The position numbers and the translations under genes were made by a program. Below are positions 1 to 6,761 of a stretch of 33,345 bases of DNA, piece by piece; the first letter of the stretch is position 1; each line of letters begins with the position of its first letter. Location: positions 1-33,345 of the forward strand of contig RZZR01000013.1 in NCBI GenBank assembly GCA_009929795.1, read 5' to 3'. The notes under the pieces are model-generated. The model made no database searches, was not told where the DNA came from, and was given only the letters and a program-made list of their open reading frames with translations. The stretch is from Deltaproteobacteria bacterium (GTDB lineage Bacteria; Desulfobacterota; Desulfovibrionia; Desulfovibrionales; Desulfomicrobiaceae).

Positions 1-824
1 GTTATGAAATTGCCCAGGGACTAGGACATCTTCTCGGAATTGACCTGAACGAAACCATTGTGAACCCAGAACCGGACGAACTCGCCGCCAAAAGCGGCCT
101 CGCTCTGGGCCCGTTCGTTCTCGTGGTGGGGAAAGGACAGATCCTGACCGCCGCCGTGGATGTCAAATGGCAGGCCAAGATATTTTTCACTCATGGCCGA
201 GCACTCCAGATGCCACCCAGGCCGGCCCTGTCCCCATGGGCTTTCCCAAACGGGCTCGCCCGGCTTGGCCGACTTCCAGAGGGCGAAATCCAGGGGGTCC
301 TCCTTGTCTTCGCCGGGCTGAATCCTGGCTCCGGACTGGAGTTCCTCCACGTTGCGGCCCGAAAGCGCACCATACGGACCATAGGAACGAACCCGAAAAT
401 ACACGTCGCCATCCGGCGTCGCATAGGCGTGGCCCTTGTCCAGCAGGCGCTCGACAACGGCGATCATCTCCTGGATATGTTCGGTGGCCTTGGGCTCGAC
501 CTCGGGCCGGGCAATGCCCAAACGGTCCATGTCCTCGTAGAAGGCCTGAATGAAACGCTCCGAGATCTGGCTCTCGCTGGTCCCTTCGGCCTTGGCCTTG
601 TTGATGATCTTGTCGTCCACGTCGGTGAAGTTGCGGACAAAGACCATGCCGTATCCGAGGTGACAGAGGTACCGGTACAAAACGTCGAAGACCACGGCCG
701 ACCTGGCATGGCCGATGTGACAAAAATCGTAGGCCGTTATCCCGCAGACATACATGCGCACTGTGTTGTCGAGCATGGGGCGGAATTCCTGTTTTTCTCG
801 AGCTATGGAGTTGTAAAGCTGCAT
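1..824 (-). CDS. cysS: Cysteinyl-tRNA synthetase, incomplete at window edge and interrupted by an in-frame TAG
   Basis: This encodes the class I enzyme that charges tRNA-Cys with cysteine in the cytoplasm. From ATG 824 the reading frame shows the family N-terminus with Cys27, the HIGH motif at residues 36-39 (CHIGHAR), the TDVDDKI segment, [13 protein letters not shown] with a zinc-type Cys, and [11 protein letters not shown]. It reaches the catalytic loop as EKMS (residues 264-267). Codon 268, expected to be Lys of KMSKS, is TAG (bases 23-21). The same frame then continues SLGNFIT up to the window edge, so the downstream coding sequence is intact as far as visible. The start overlaps the end of ispDF by 22 bases, with a weak AAGGTG about 12 bases upstream. 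Family identity is certain. Whether the stop is real, suppressed or a sequence error cannot be told here. Confidence 0.93.
21..23 (-). other. In-frame amber codon replacing Lys of the cysS KMSKS motif
   Basis: Read on the minus strand, bases 32-6 give AAG ATG TCC TAG TCC CTG GGC AAT TTC, i.e. K-M-S-stop-S-L-G-N-F. The family has K-M-S-K-S-L-G-N-F. A single A-to-T change (AAG to TAG) explains it, with no frame change. Other genes in the window (zinc-ribbon protein, proS, xseA, the vWA gene) end in TAG, so TAG acts as an ordinary stop elsewhere here. Confidence 0.9.
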
Positions 825-2101
825 GATTCGGTGTCACCTTCGGGTAGAGGTTGCAAGGACGTCCCCGGGGCAATGACCGGCGCAGTTCCGGTGACCACGA
901 CCAAGGCCTTGATCCCCTGCTTGGCGCCGGTGAAGCCGAGGCCTTCCTCGGTTGTGGCTTTGATGTTCACCCGGGTTCTGGGCAGTCCGAGCAGATTGGC
1001 CACGTTTGCTCTGATGGTTTCGGCGTGGGGGGCAATTTTGGGCACCTGGGTCACGACCGTGCAGTCGGCGTGGGTCAGGACCAGACCGGCCCTCCGGGCC
1101 ATGACCATGACCCGATCCAGGAACACGGCACTGGACATGCCAGCCAGAGCCGGGTCCGAATCGGGGAAATGGGTGCCAATGTCTCCAGCGCCCAAGCATC
1201 CGAGGATGGCGTCGGTCAGGGCGTGCAAAAGGACGTCGCCGTCGGAGTGAGCGAAGACCCGATGATCGCCGGGGATGGGTACTCCACCCAAAACCAAAGG
1301 TCTGTCGCCCCCGAAACGGTGAACGTCGTAACCAAGCCCTGTACAGGGAGTGCGGGTAGGAGGCGGATCTTCGGCCTTGAGCATAAGCAGGTCCTCGGGA
1401 TGCGTGAGCTTGCGGTTTGCGGCCTCGCCGGGGACCACGACCACATCAAGGCCCAAGGCCTCGATCATGGCCGCGTCGTCCGTCACGGTCTGTTCCGGAT
1501 TCCGGTCATGGGCGTCTTGAAGTTCCTTCCGACGAAAGGCCTGGGGGGTCTGAACCAGAACCAGGGAGTCCCGGTCCAGGGTTCTGGATACCACTCCGGA
1601 TCCGACCTCCTTGACCGTGTCCGACGGAACCAGCCCGGGGATGGCCGCCACGGACCCATGGTCGATGGCTTCGAGGAGGGCGGCCGTCAGGATCGGGGTA
1701 AAAAATGGGCGGGCTGCATCGTGGACGATCACGACCTCGCAAATCCCGGGGAGGGCATTAAGACCGTGGCTAACCGAATCCTGACGCCGAGAGCCTCCGG
1801 GAACGATGCGAATCTCCAGACCAAGCCGCTCGGCAGCATGAAGGTCCAAGGTTTTTTTCCGCCAGGCCTCGAGCCCTTCCGCAGGAAAAACCAGAACCAC
1901 GCCCTCCATCCTGGCCGTCCGGGAAAAAGTCCGGACGCTATGCCAGAAGAGCGGAACGCCTTGGTGATCAAGGAACTGCTTGGGTCCGACTGAGGGCTGT
2001 CCCATCCTGGTCCCGGCTCCGGCCGCAAGGACCAATGCCCAGACATGGCGGATCAACGGAAGTTCCGTTCGGCTACTGTCGTTGTGGTCGAGCGTCATCA
2101 T
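803..2101 (-). CDS. ispDF: Bifunctional IspD-IspF, isoprenoid precursor synthesis (MEP pathway)
   Basis: One 432-residue chain carries two non-consecutive MEP-pathway enzymes. The N-terminal half is 2-C-methyl-D-erythritol 4-phosphate cytidylyltransferase: the nucleotide-binding loop AAGAGTRMG is at 26-34, Lys41 follows, and HDAARPF is at 128-134. The C-terminal half, from about residue 252, is 2-C-methyl-D-erythritol 2,4-cyclodiphosphate synthase. Its metal ligands are Asp259 and His261 (GYDVHRF) and His293 ([16 protein letters not shown]). Such fusions are known in several proteobacterial groups. The start is uncertain: tandem ATGs at 2101 and 2098 lie only 10 bases after the RNase P RNA, and its 3' end provides no clear Shine-Dalgarno sequence. 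The stop overlaps the cysS start. ispG of the same pathway lies in this window but far away (29.3-30.4 kb). Confidence 0.96.
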   Translation of the reverse strand: MMTLDHNDSSRTELPLIRHVWALVLAAGAGTRMGQPSVGPKQFLDHQGVPLFWHSVRTFSRTARMEGVVLVFPAEGLEAWRKKTLDLHAAERLGLEIRIVPGGSRRQDSVSHGLNALPGICEVVIVHDAARPFFTPILTAALLEAIDHGSVAAIPGLVPSDTVKEVGSGVVSRTLDRDSLVLVQTPQAFRRKELQDAHDRNPEQTVTDDAAMIEALGLDVVVVPGEAANRKLTHPEDLLMLKAEDPPPTRTPCTGLGYDVHRFGGDRPLVLGGVPIPGDHRVFAHSDGDVLLHALTDAILGCLGAGDIGTHFPDSDPALAGMSSAVFLDRVMVMARRAGLVLTHADCTVVTQVPKIAPHAETIRANVANLLGLPRTRVNIKATTEEGLGFTGAKQGIKALVVVTGTAPVIAPGTSLQPLPEGDTESCSFTTP

Positions 2102-2110
2102 GACAAAAAA

Positions 2111-2468
2111 CGGGAGGCGGACGATAAGCCGGGTTCTGTTCCCGTTGCCGGGCGGCTGTCATTCATCTGGGACGGACATTGCTGCCCGCCTCGAGCGACC
2201 TACCCGAGGGCATTGGCCGGGCCGGCCGTGGCACCCTCCTATTTGGTCTTGCTCCGGACGGGGTTTGCCGAGCTTGCCGCGTCGCCGCGGCAACTGGTGG
2301 GCTCTTACCCCACCGTTTCACCCTTACCCCGGACGAACCGGGGCGGTTTGCTTTCTGTGGCACTTTCCCAGGGTCACCCCTGCTGGGCGTTACCCAGCGC
2401 CCTGCCCTCTGGAGCCCGGACTTTCCTCCACCGGACCAGCCGGCAGCGACAAGCCTGTCCTCCTCCCG
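2111..2468 (-). ncRNA. rnpB: RNase P RNA, bacterial type A
   Basis: This is the catalytic RNA of RNase P, which matures tRNA 5' ends. On the minus strand it has the near-universal GAGGAAAGTCCGGGCTCC block (2428-2411), the GGTGAAACGG...GGTAAGAGCCCACC core (about 2330-2300), and the closing ACAGAACCCGGCTTATC (2139-2123). The ends were set by the P1 helix. The 5' strand at 2468-2458 (cgggaggagga) pairs with the 3' strand at 2121-2111 (tccgcctcccg) with one mismatch, and six T residues follow (2110-2105). Length is about 358 nt. It sits between the stop of the zinc-ribbon gene (20 bases upstream) and the ispDF start (10 bases downstream), so it is probably processed from, or transcribed within, the operon. 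I see no convincing separate promoter. Confidence 0.95.
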
Positions 2469-2487
2469 TTCTCTCCAAATGGATTCG

Positions 2488-3267
2488 CTAGTCGGCCTCT
2501 TCAACGGCGGCCCGGGGCCGGCCGTCTTGATCACCGTCTTTGGAAGCCCTGAAATGATTATCCCAGTAGATGATTCGCTGGCAATTGGGACAGCTCAGAA
2601 TCTGCTCGCCCTTCTGGATCTCGATAAATATCTGGGGGGGAATACGAATGTGGCACCCGTTGCAGATGGCATCGGTCACCGAAACGACGATTGGATTGTC
2701 GAGTCGGCCTCGAATGAACTCGAAACGGTCCATGATCGGATCGGGAATGCATTCGCAGGCCTTGGCCTTCTGCTTCCGGAGCTCGGCGAGACGTTTCTCC
2801 TTGGCCGCCATGTCGGCCTTAAGTCCGTCTTCCTGGGCATCGATCTCCGAACGAAGCTCAGCGATCCGCTCCGCCAGACCGGCGGCCTGCTCGTTCTGTT
2901 CGGCCAGTTCCTCCAGGAGACTGACCCGCTCCTCCTCCCTGATGCGATTCATCTTCTCCAAGGTGTCCATCTCGCGCATCATGGCGTGATATTCCTTGGT
3001 GTTCTCGACCATCATGAGCTTGTTCTTGCTCCGCTTAACCTTGGCCGAGTCCTCCTCGATCTCGTGTTCGATGCGGGATTTCTGCTCCTCGAGGAGGTTG
3101 ATCCGCTCCCGAACCTGCCCCATTTGCCGCTCGAGCCCAACAAACTTGCCCTTGAGGCCTGCCAACTGCTCAGGCATGTCCCGCAGACTCTTTTCCAGCT
3201 CCTGCGCTTCGGTGTCCAGACGCTGCAGAAGGACCAACTGTTCGATCTGTTCGATGTAGAGACTCAA
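2488..3267 (-). CDS. Coiled-coil zinc-ribbon protein (DUF164 / C4-type zinc ribbon family)
   Basis: The 259-residue protein has a long charged coiled coil (about residues 10-170) with the family-typical NTKEY stretch at 89-93. A C-terminal zinc ribbon follows, with Cys202, Cys205, Cys226 and Cys229 (CNGC...CPNC). Members of this family are cytoplasmic and proposed to bind nucleic acid or act around translation; the exact role is not settled. A longer frame runs upstream to 3462, but the sensible start is TTG at 3267. It is preceded by GGAGGT at about 7 bases and overlaps the NIF3 stop codon (shared bases 3264-3267), and residues before it are simply the NIF3 gene read in another frame. The stop is TAG. 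The NIF3 / zinc-ribbon pair next to rnpB is a familiar arrangement in Desulfovibrio-like genomes. Confidence 0.9.
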   Translation of the reverse strand: MSLYIEQIEQLVLLQRLDTEAQELEKSLRDMPEQLAGLKGKFVGLERQMGQVRERINLLEEQKSRIEHEIEEDSAKVKRSKNKLMMVENTKEYHAMMREMDTLEKMNRIREEERVSLLEELAEQNEQAAGLAERIAELRSEIDAQEDGLKADMAAKEKRLAELRKQKAKACECIPDPIMDRFEFIRGRLDNPIVVSVTDAICNGCHIRIPPQIFIEIQKGEQILSCPNCQRIIYWDNHFRASKDGDQDGRPRAAVEEAD

Positions 3268-4106
3268 TCCTCCACCTCCGTGCTGATTGGCGTCGTGCCG
3301 GTACTCCCGGCCAAGGCTTCCCGGCCGACAAAACGTAAAGGGTCGCTGCTGGGGATGAAAAAGACCCCAACTCCCCGGGCGGACAAACTTCCTGCCAAGT
3401 GTTCGCTCCAGACCCGCATCATGTGTTCCTCCACGGCATGATGCCCCAGATCGACGACCCACATGTCGGCCTCCATGGCTTGGTGATACTTGACGTCACC
3501 GGTCAGGAAAACATCCGCACCTGCCCTGCGGGCCAGTCCGATCATCGACCCTCCGGAACCAGGACAGCAGGCCACCCGGACGACCCTAATAGGCTCGGGA
3601 CCGGCCTCGATCCATTCGTGACGGCCGAAGACTTGGGCCACCCGCTCCCGAAACGTTTCGGGGGACGACGTATCGGGCAGCGTGCCGACGAATCCGAAAC
3701 CGTATTCCCGTCCCCGGTCCTCACCGGCCGGCTCCAGGACCTGAACTTCGGTCAGCCCAAAAGCGGTCGCTGGCCAACGCGCCGGTCCATCGGGACTGGC
3801 ATCCAGGGACGTATGGGCGGCATAGAGCCAGAGTTCGGCCTTCAGACAGAGCGAAAGCACCCGGTGGTACTCATCGATTTTGTCCGGGAGACGGGGCTGC
3901 AAGGTCAATGGATGATGACACAGGAGCAGATCCGCCCCTCCGGCCAAGGCCTTGCTCACCGTTTTCGGACTCGGGTCCAAAGCTACGGCCAGGGACGAAA
4001 TCTCCTGTCGGGGAGAGGCCACCTGCACCCCGCTTCGGTCCCATCCTGCCGCGTAGGCGGGGGGAGCCGTCTGTTCGATGGTCTTCAACAGCGAGGAGAC
4101 AATCAT
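3264..4106 (-). CDS. NIF3-family dinuclear metal centre protein
   Basis: The 280-residue protein belongs to the NIF3 / YbgI / YqfO family, toroidal hexamers with a two-metal site whose physiological substrate is unsettled (older annotation: GTP cyclohydrolase I type 2 homolog). Visible metal-site motifs are LLLCHHPLTLQP near the N-terminus, AAHTSLDASPDG, and the C-terminal TGDVKYHQAMEA...DLGHHAVEE. The chosen ATG at 4106 has AAGGAAA 5 bases upstream. The longer frame to 4229 is rejected because it would begin inside the tRNA gene and run through its terminator. The stop overlaps the TTG start of the following zinc-ribbon gene by 4 bases, implying translational coupling. Confidence 0.93.
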   Translation of the reverse strand: MIVSSLLKTIEQTAPPAYAAGWDRSGVQVASPRQEISSLAVALDPSPKTVSKALAGGADLLLCHHPLTLQPRLPDKIDEYHRVLSLCLKAELWLYAAHTSLDASPDGPARWPATAFGLTEVQVLEPAGEDRGREYGFGFVGTLPDTSSPETFRERVAQVFGRHEWIEAGPEPIRVVRVACCPGSGGSMIGLARRAGADVFLTGDVKYHQAMEADMWVVDLGHHAVEEHMMRVWSEHLAGSLSARGVGVFFIPSSDPLRFVGREALAGSTGTTPISTEVED

Positions 4107-4131
4107 CGTTTTCCTTGATTTGACTGTCGAT

Positions 4132-4170
4132 AAAAAAAGGCGTTCCCTCACCTCACGAGCAGAGAACGCC
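4132..4170 (-). terminator. Rho-independent terminator after the tRNA gene
   Basis: On the minus strand an 8-bp stem (GGCGTTCT with GGAACGCC, one G-U pair; 4170-4163 and 4146-4139) is followed directly by seven T residues (4138-4132). It lies between the tRNA and the NIF3 start, so it separates the tRNA transcript from the downstream operon. Confidence 0.85.
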
Positions 4171-4218
4171 ATTACCGAGCCGTCTAGGCGAACCCGGACG
4201 TCCGGGACCATCGGTTTC

Positions 4219-4294
4219 TGGTGGGCCAACGAGGATTCGAACCTCGGACCATCCGGTTATGAGCCGGGGGCTCTACCAACTGAGCTATTGGCCC
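4219..4294 (-). tRNA. tRNA with CAT anticodon (elongator Met, or Ile2 if modified to lysidine)
   Basis: A 76-nt cloverleaf with encoded CCA. The acceptor stem GGGCCAA/TTGGCCC is perfect, the D arm is GCTC...GAGC, and the anticodon loop is CTCATAA (anticodon CAT). The anticodon stem is CCCGG/CCGGA with a terminal C-A mismatch, and the T arm is CGAGG-TTCGAAT-CCTCG. It is not the initiator: position 1 pairs with 72 and the anticodon stem lacks the three consecutive G-C pairs next to the loop. Sequence alone does not separate elongator Met from tRNA-Ile2; I favour Met. Confidence 0.93.
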
Positions 4295-4310
4295 GTGAAG
4301 CAAGAGGGGA

Positions 4311-4340
4311 AGAATAGAGGCAGGAACTCGGTTCTGTCAA
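4311..4340 (-). promoter_or_regulatory. Sigma-70-type promoter of the tRNA gene
   Basis: On the minus strand, TTGACA (4340-4335) and TATTCT (4316-4311) are separated by 18 bases. The -10 ends about 16 bases before the mature tRNA 5' end. The match to consensus is strong and the placement fits a tRNA promoter. Confidence 0.75.
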
Positions 4341-4377
4341 CGGCAAGGCCGACCATGAAATCCACCAGAGAAAGCAC

Positions 4378-4584
4378 CTATCCCTCGGCCGAGATCAGTC
4401 GCCCGGTGTGTTGCTCCACCACCATCGACGGATCGAAATCCTGGAGGTCGTAGATGCTCGGAACCCCGTTGGCGGTCACCCGCTCAATGGCATGCTTGAT
4501 CTCCCGTTGCGAGGTCGAAGTCATGGACCGGCTGATCTTCGCCAACTGAACGATCGCATCCCACATCTGCATCCTGTCGACCAT
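4378..4584 (-). CDS. Small hypothetical protein, 68 residues
   Basis: I do not recognise this family. The ATG at 4584 has GGAGGT six bases upstream, which favours it over the upstream in-frame ATG at 4641, which has no ribosome site. The sequence is soluble, mostly helical in character (VDRMQMWDAIVQLAKISRSM, then an acidic C-terminal half with SIYDLQDFDPSMVVEQ). It has no signal peptide, membrane segment or Cys pair. The start lies inside the 3' end of the GIY-YIG reading frame (101 bases shared, different frame). The strong ribosome site suggests it is real. Confidence 0.6.
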   Translation of the reverse strand: MVDRMQMWDAIVQLAKISRSMTSTSQREIKHAIERVTANGVPSIYDLQDFDPSMVVEQHTGRLISAEG

Positions 4585-4984
4585 CTTCCACCTCCGGACT
4601 GCTCCTTCCAAGATTCCCTTGTTGAATTTGATTTCTAACATCGATCGTTTCCGAATTCAATCTCCGGATCTTTGAAAAATCCTTTGAATCTCGGGAAAGA
4701 GGAGATGAAAGGCCCTCAAAAAAACTGTGCCCGCCGCCGACCAGACGCTCCTTGTCCGCCTTGGGCAGGGCCTTGATCCTGGCCTCCATGCGCAGGGCCT
4801 CGGATCGCCCGAACGCTGCGAACCGGGCTACCACCTTGATCGGCCTTCGGCTCCGAAAGAATCTGGCCCCGCCCGGAAGCTCTCCCCGGTGCTGGGCCAG
4901 ACGGCGATCGACATTGGTGGTGATCCCCGTGTACAGACTGCCGTCAGAGCACAGGATCATGTACACGGTCCAGGCATCGCTCAT
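4484..4984 (-). CDS. GIY-YIG nuclease-fold protein (UPF0213/YhbQ-like) with an anomalous C-terminal run-on
   Basis: Residues 5-82 are a single GIY-YIG domain (VYMILCSDGSLYTGITTNVDRRLAQH, then the conserved Arg and Glu in SEALRMEARIK) like small UPF0213 proteins of 80-100 residues. Their function is unclear; a DNA-nicking or repair role is inferred for some. Here the frame runs to 166 residues, and the last 35 overlap the next gene and look like non-coding composition (many D, G, Q). The extension begins at a T7 run (minus strand 4724-4718, T-TTT-TTT in frame). One extra T, or a -1 slip, would hit TGA at 4718-4716 and give an 89-residue protein of normal size. The start ATG overlaps the upstream TGA by 4 bases. 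Confidence 0.85.
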   Translation of the reverse strand: MSDAWTVYMILCSDGSLYTGITTNVDRRLAQHRGELPGGARFFRSRRPIKVVARFAAFGRSEALRMEARIKALPKADKERLVGGGHSFFEGLSSPLSRDSKDFSKIRRLNSETIDVRNQIQQGNLGRSSPEVEDGRQDADVGCDRSVGEDQPVHDFDLATGDQACH

Positions 4985-5298
4985 AGGCCTTCACCCGGTC
5001 TGATCGACGAGCCGTCCTTCCAATTCCACCACTTGAGGAGTTCCGGATCATGCTCTCGAGCCTCGGCGAAATACACGGCGCACCGAAAGGCATACAGAAC
5101 GCAGCGGTCCATGTAGAGGCCCCGCAAGGCGATCAGGTCACGGTACATGGCTTCTGGATTGCCGCCTTTCAAGGCCTCCACGCTCTCGAAACCCAAGTCG
5201 ATGAGGTCTCGGGCCATGGATGGCCCTATCCCCGGAATGCGCTGTAAATCCCGCATCATCTCGCTCCCGGCCGGATGCTTCCCCCTTGGCCGGGCCAT
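4981..5298 (-). CDS. Helix-hairpin-helix protein, Cdd1 ('pathogenicity locus') family
   Basis: The 105-residue protein begins at ATG 5298. It overlaps the TGA of the upstream gene (TGATG), with GGGAG about 10 bases before it. Residues 14-80 match the Cdd1-like HhH fold: LQRIPGIGPSMARDLIDLGF, then a spacer, and the characteristic RGLYMDRCVLYAFRCAVYFA. HhH domains bind DNA backbone without sequence specificity; a DNA-related role is inferred, and no catalytic residues are evident. A longer frame to 5487 is out-of-frame reading of the membrane-protein gene and is rejected. The downstream GIY-YIG gene overlaps by ATGA, so two DNA-associated folds appear translationally coupled. Confidence 0.85.
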   Translation of the reverse strand: MARPRGKHPAGSEMMRDLQRIPGIGPSMARDLIDLGFESVEALKGGNPEAMYRDLIALRGLYMDRCVLYAFRCAVYFAEAREHDPELLKWWNWKDGSSIRPGEGL

Positions 5299-5654
5299 CA
5301 GGCGTACATCTCCCGGCCGTCCATAAGCCGCAGCCATCCGCGAATGACCCGGTAGAGCATCCAGATGAAATTGATGAACAGGATCAGATACCCGATCAGG
5401 AGGAACCAGGTCACGGCCCCGATCACTCCCCAGAGCAGACCGAACCAGAAAGTTCGCAGCTGCCAGCGATAGTGGGATTCGAGCCATGTTCCCCGGACGT
5501 CACCGAGTTTCACATAATTGATGATCGCTCCGATGATCATTGGAATGCCGAAAAAGAACCAACCGGCCTGAAGAATGTAGACCACCAGGGATGCCGTGTA
5601 CCCCGACCTCATCAACCCCGGCTCAAGACCGGAATCCTTTCCCTTCATGCCCAT
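5298..5654 (-). CDS. Small integral membrane protein (DUF4870-like)
   Basis: The 118-residue protein starts at ATG 5654, with GGGAGGG four bases upstream. Hydrophobic spans are visible at about residues 19-45 (ASLVVYILQAGWFFFGIPMIIGA in part) and 70-100 (FWFGLLWGVIGAVTWFLLIG and following). They are joined by a polar segment with the WLESHYRWQLRTFW motif typical of DUF4870-like membrane proteins. Function is unknown. It is followed immediately by the HhH gene (overlapping stop and start). The gap to the end of pldA is only about 27 bases, so it is probably the distal part of the same transcript. Confidence 0.8.
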   Translation of the reverse strand: MGMKGKDSGLEPGLMRSGYTASLVVYILQAGWFFFGIPMIIGAIINYVKLGDVRGTWLESHYRWQLRTFWFGLLWGVIGAVTWFLLIGYLILFINFIWMLYRVIRGWLRLMDGREMYA

Positions 5655-5681
5655 GATGCCCTCCCGTATCGCTTTGCCTGA

Positions 5682-6761
5682 TCATCTCCATTCAGACAGG
5701 ATGAAGCCCACCCCAATCCTGTTCACCGGGACGTTGTAGTCGATCAGGCTTTCCCCGTACCCGTTGAAATACTGGACGTAGCCCTTGAATTCTTCGTAAA
5801 TGGGAAAAATCCAACCCAGCTCCACCCCGCCCTTGTTTCCATCCACCCGCAGATTGTTCCTCAGCATCAGGCTCAGGCCATGTCCCCGCCACCCGTAGTG
5901 GGCCTTGAGTTCCCCGTAGCCGAAGTACTTTTCCATATTTGGGTTGTCATCCCCCCGAGGATCGTCCGGAGAAGACTTCTCCCGCTCCGGAATCCGATAC
6001 CAGGGCCGAAGGCTGATCCAGAAATCCTCCCGTTCGAAAACGAGTTCAGCGAAGATTCGATTCCAGCTCCGGGAAAGATCCTGGGCCCGACCGTTGGACT
6101 CGTGATTGATGCCGAAGGACACCGTGGAGAGCCGAAAGCCGGCCACGCGGCGGTCCGTGTCGAAACTCAGCCAGGCCTCCGGTTCGTGATTGGTCTCCCG
6201 GAAAGGGCTGGAGGCGTCCTTGTTGTAGGCCTGCCACCAGGATTCGTTTGTATAGGCGAGATAGATGTCCCCGTTGTCCCCGAACACGTCTCGGACCAGT
6301 CGGTACTTGAGACTGATCTGAAATTTGACCTCGGTCTTGTCGAAATCTTCCGATTCGACTCCGTAAGGCCTGTAATTGGGACTCGAGTTGTAGGCAAACG
6401 GAAGAATGTAGTTGGCCCTATGCGGTGTGAGCTGTGAACCCAAACTTTCGGTAAACCGCTCCAGCCAGGTGGTACTGACCACGATTGTCGAGTTGACCGG
6501 CAGATCGCGGACTGCAGCGAGGCCATCCTCGATCCCCTTGTCCGGTTCGAGGACCGCAGCAGGGGCCTCCTCCCCGAAGTCCAGACAAGCCAGGCATTGG
6601 GCCCGGATCTCGGCCACCGTGGCGTTGTCCGGGGCCGTCAGAACCTGCTCACGCATGCACTCTTCCAGGGACATGGACCACCCGCTTCCAAAGCCCAGCA
6701 TGCCCAAGGCCAGGACGGCCATTATCAGGCAGAAAGGAATCGGCACCCGCGGTTGGCTCAC
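5682..6761 (-). CDS. pldA: Outer-membrane phospholipase A (OMPLA)
   Basis: This is an outer-membrane beta-barrel that hydrolyses phospholipid acyl chains on the outer leaflet. Catalytic His220, Ser222 and Asn234 (GINHESNGRAQDLSRSWNR) have the same spacing as His142/Ser144/Asn156 of the E. coli enzyme. The SSPFRETNHEPE and SWWQAYN segments also match. An N-terminal hydrophobic signal segment (residues 8-28) is followed by about 90 extra residues with Cys35, Cys56 and Cys59, giving 359 residues against about 290 in enterics. The chain ends GVGFILSEWR, a barrel-type aromatic end. The start is GTG at 6761, overlapping the TGA of the CheB-CheR gene (GTGA). The nearest GGAG is rather far, so coupled translation is likely. 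Confidence 0.94.
   Translation of the reverse strand: MSQPRVPIPFCLIMAVLALGMLGFGSGWSMSLEECMREQVLTAPDNATVAEIRAQCLACLDFGEEAPAAVLEPDKGIEDGLAAVRDLPVNSTIVVSTTWLERFTESLGSQLTPHRANYILPFAYNSSPNYRPYGVESEDFDKTEVKFQISLKYRLVRDVFGDNGDIYLAYTNESWWQAYNKDASSPFRETNHEPEAWLSFDTDRRVAGFRLSTVSFGINHESNGRAQDLSRSWNRIFAELVFEREDFWISLRPWYRIPEREKSSPDDPRGDDNPNMEKYFGYGELKAHYGWRGHGLSLMLRNNLRVDGNKGGVELGWIFPIYEEFKGYVQYFNGYGESLIDYNVPVNRIGVGFILSEWR

Noticed and set aside
1-30. Pyrrolysine insertion at the cysS TAG as the favoured explanation
   Set aside because: TAG is used as a normal stop in several genes here and no pyl gene is in the window. A point error or mutation is simpler.
60-1250. 396-codon plus-strand ORF opposite cysS and ispDF, and a 380-codon one at 851-1993
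   Set aside because: They are antisense to clearly identified genes, have no recognisable domains, and are the usual by-product of GC-rich coding sequence.
4107-4229. NIF3 start at 4229
   Set aside because: It would begin within the tRNA gene and run through its terminator. ATG 4106 has a good ribosome site.
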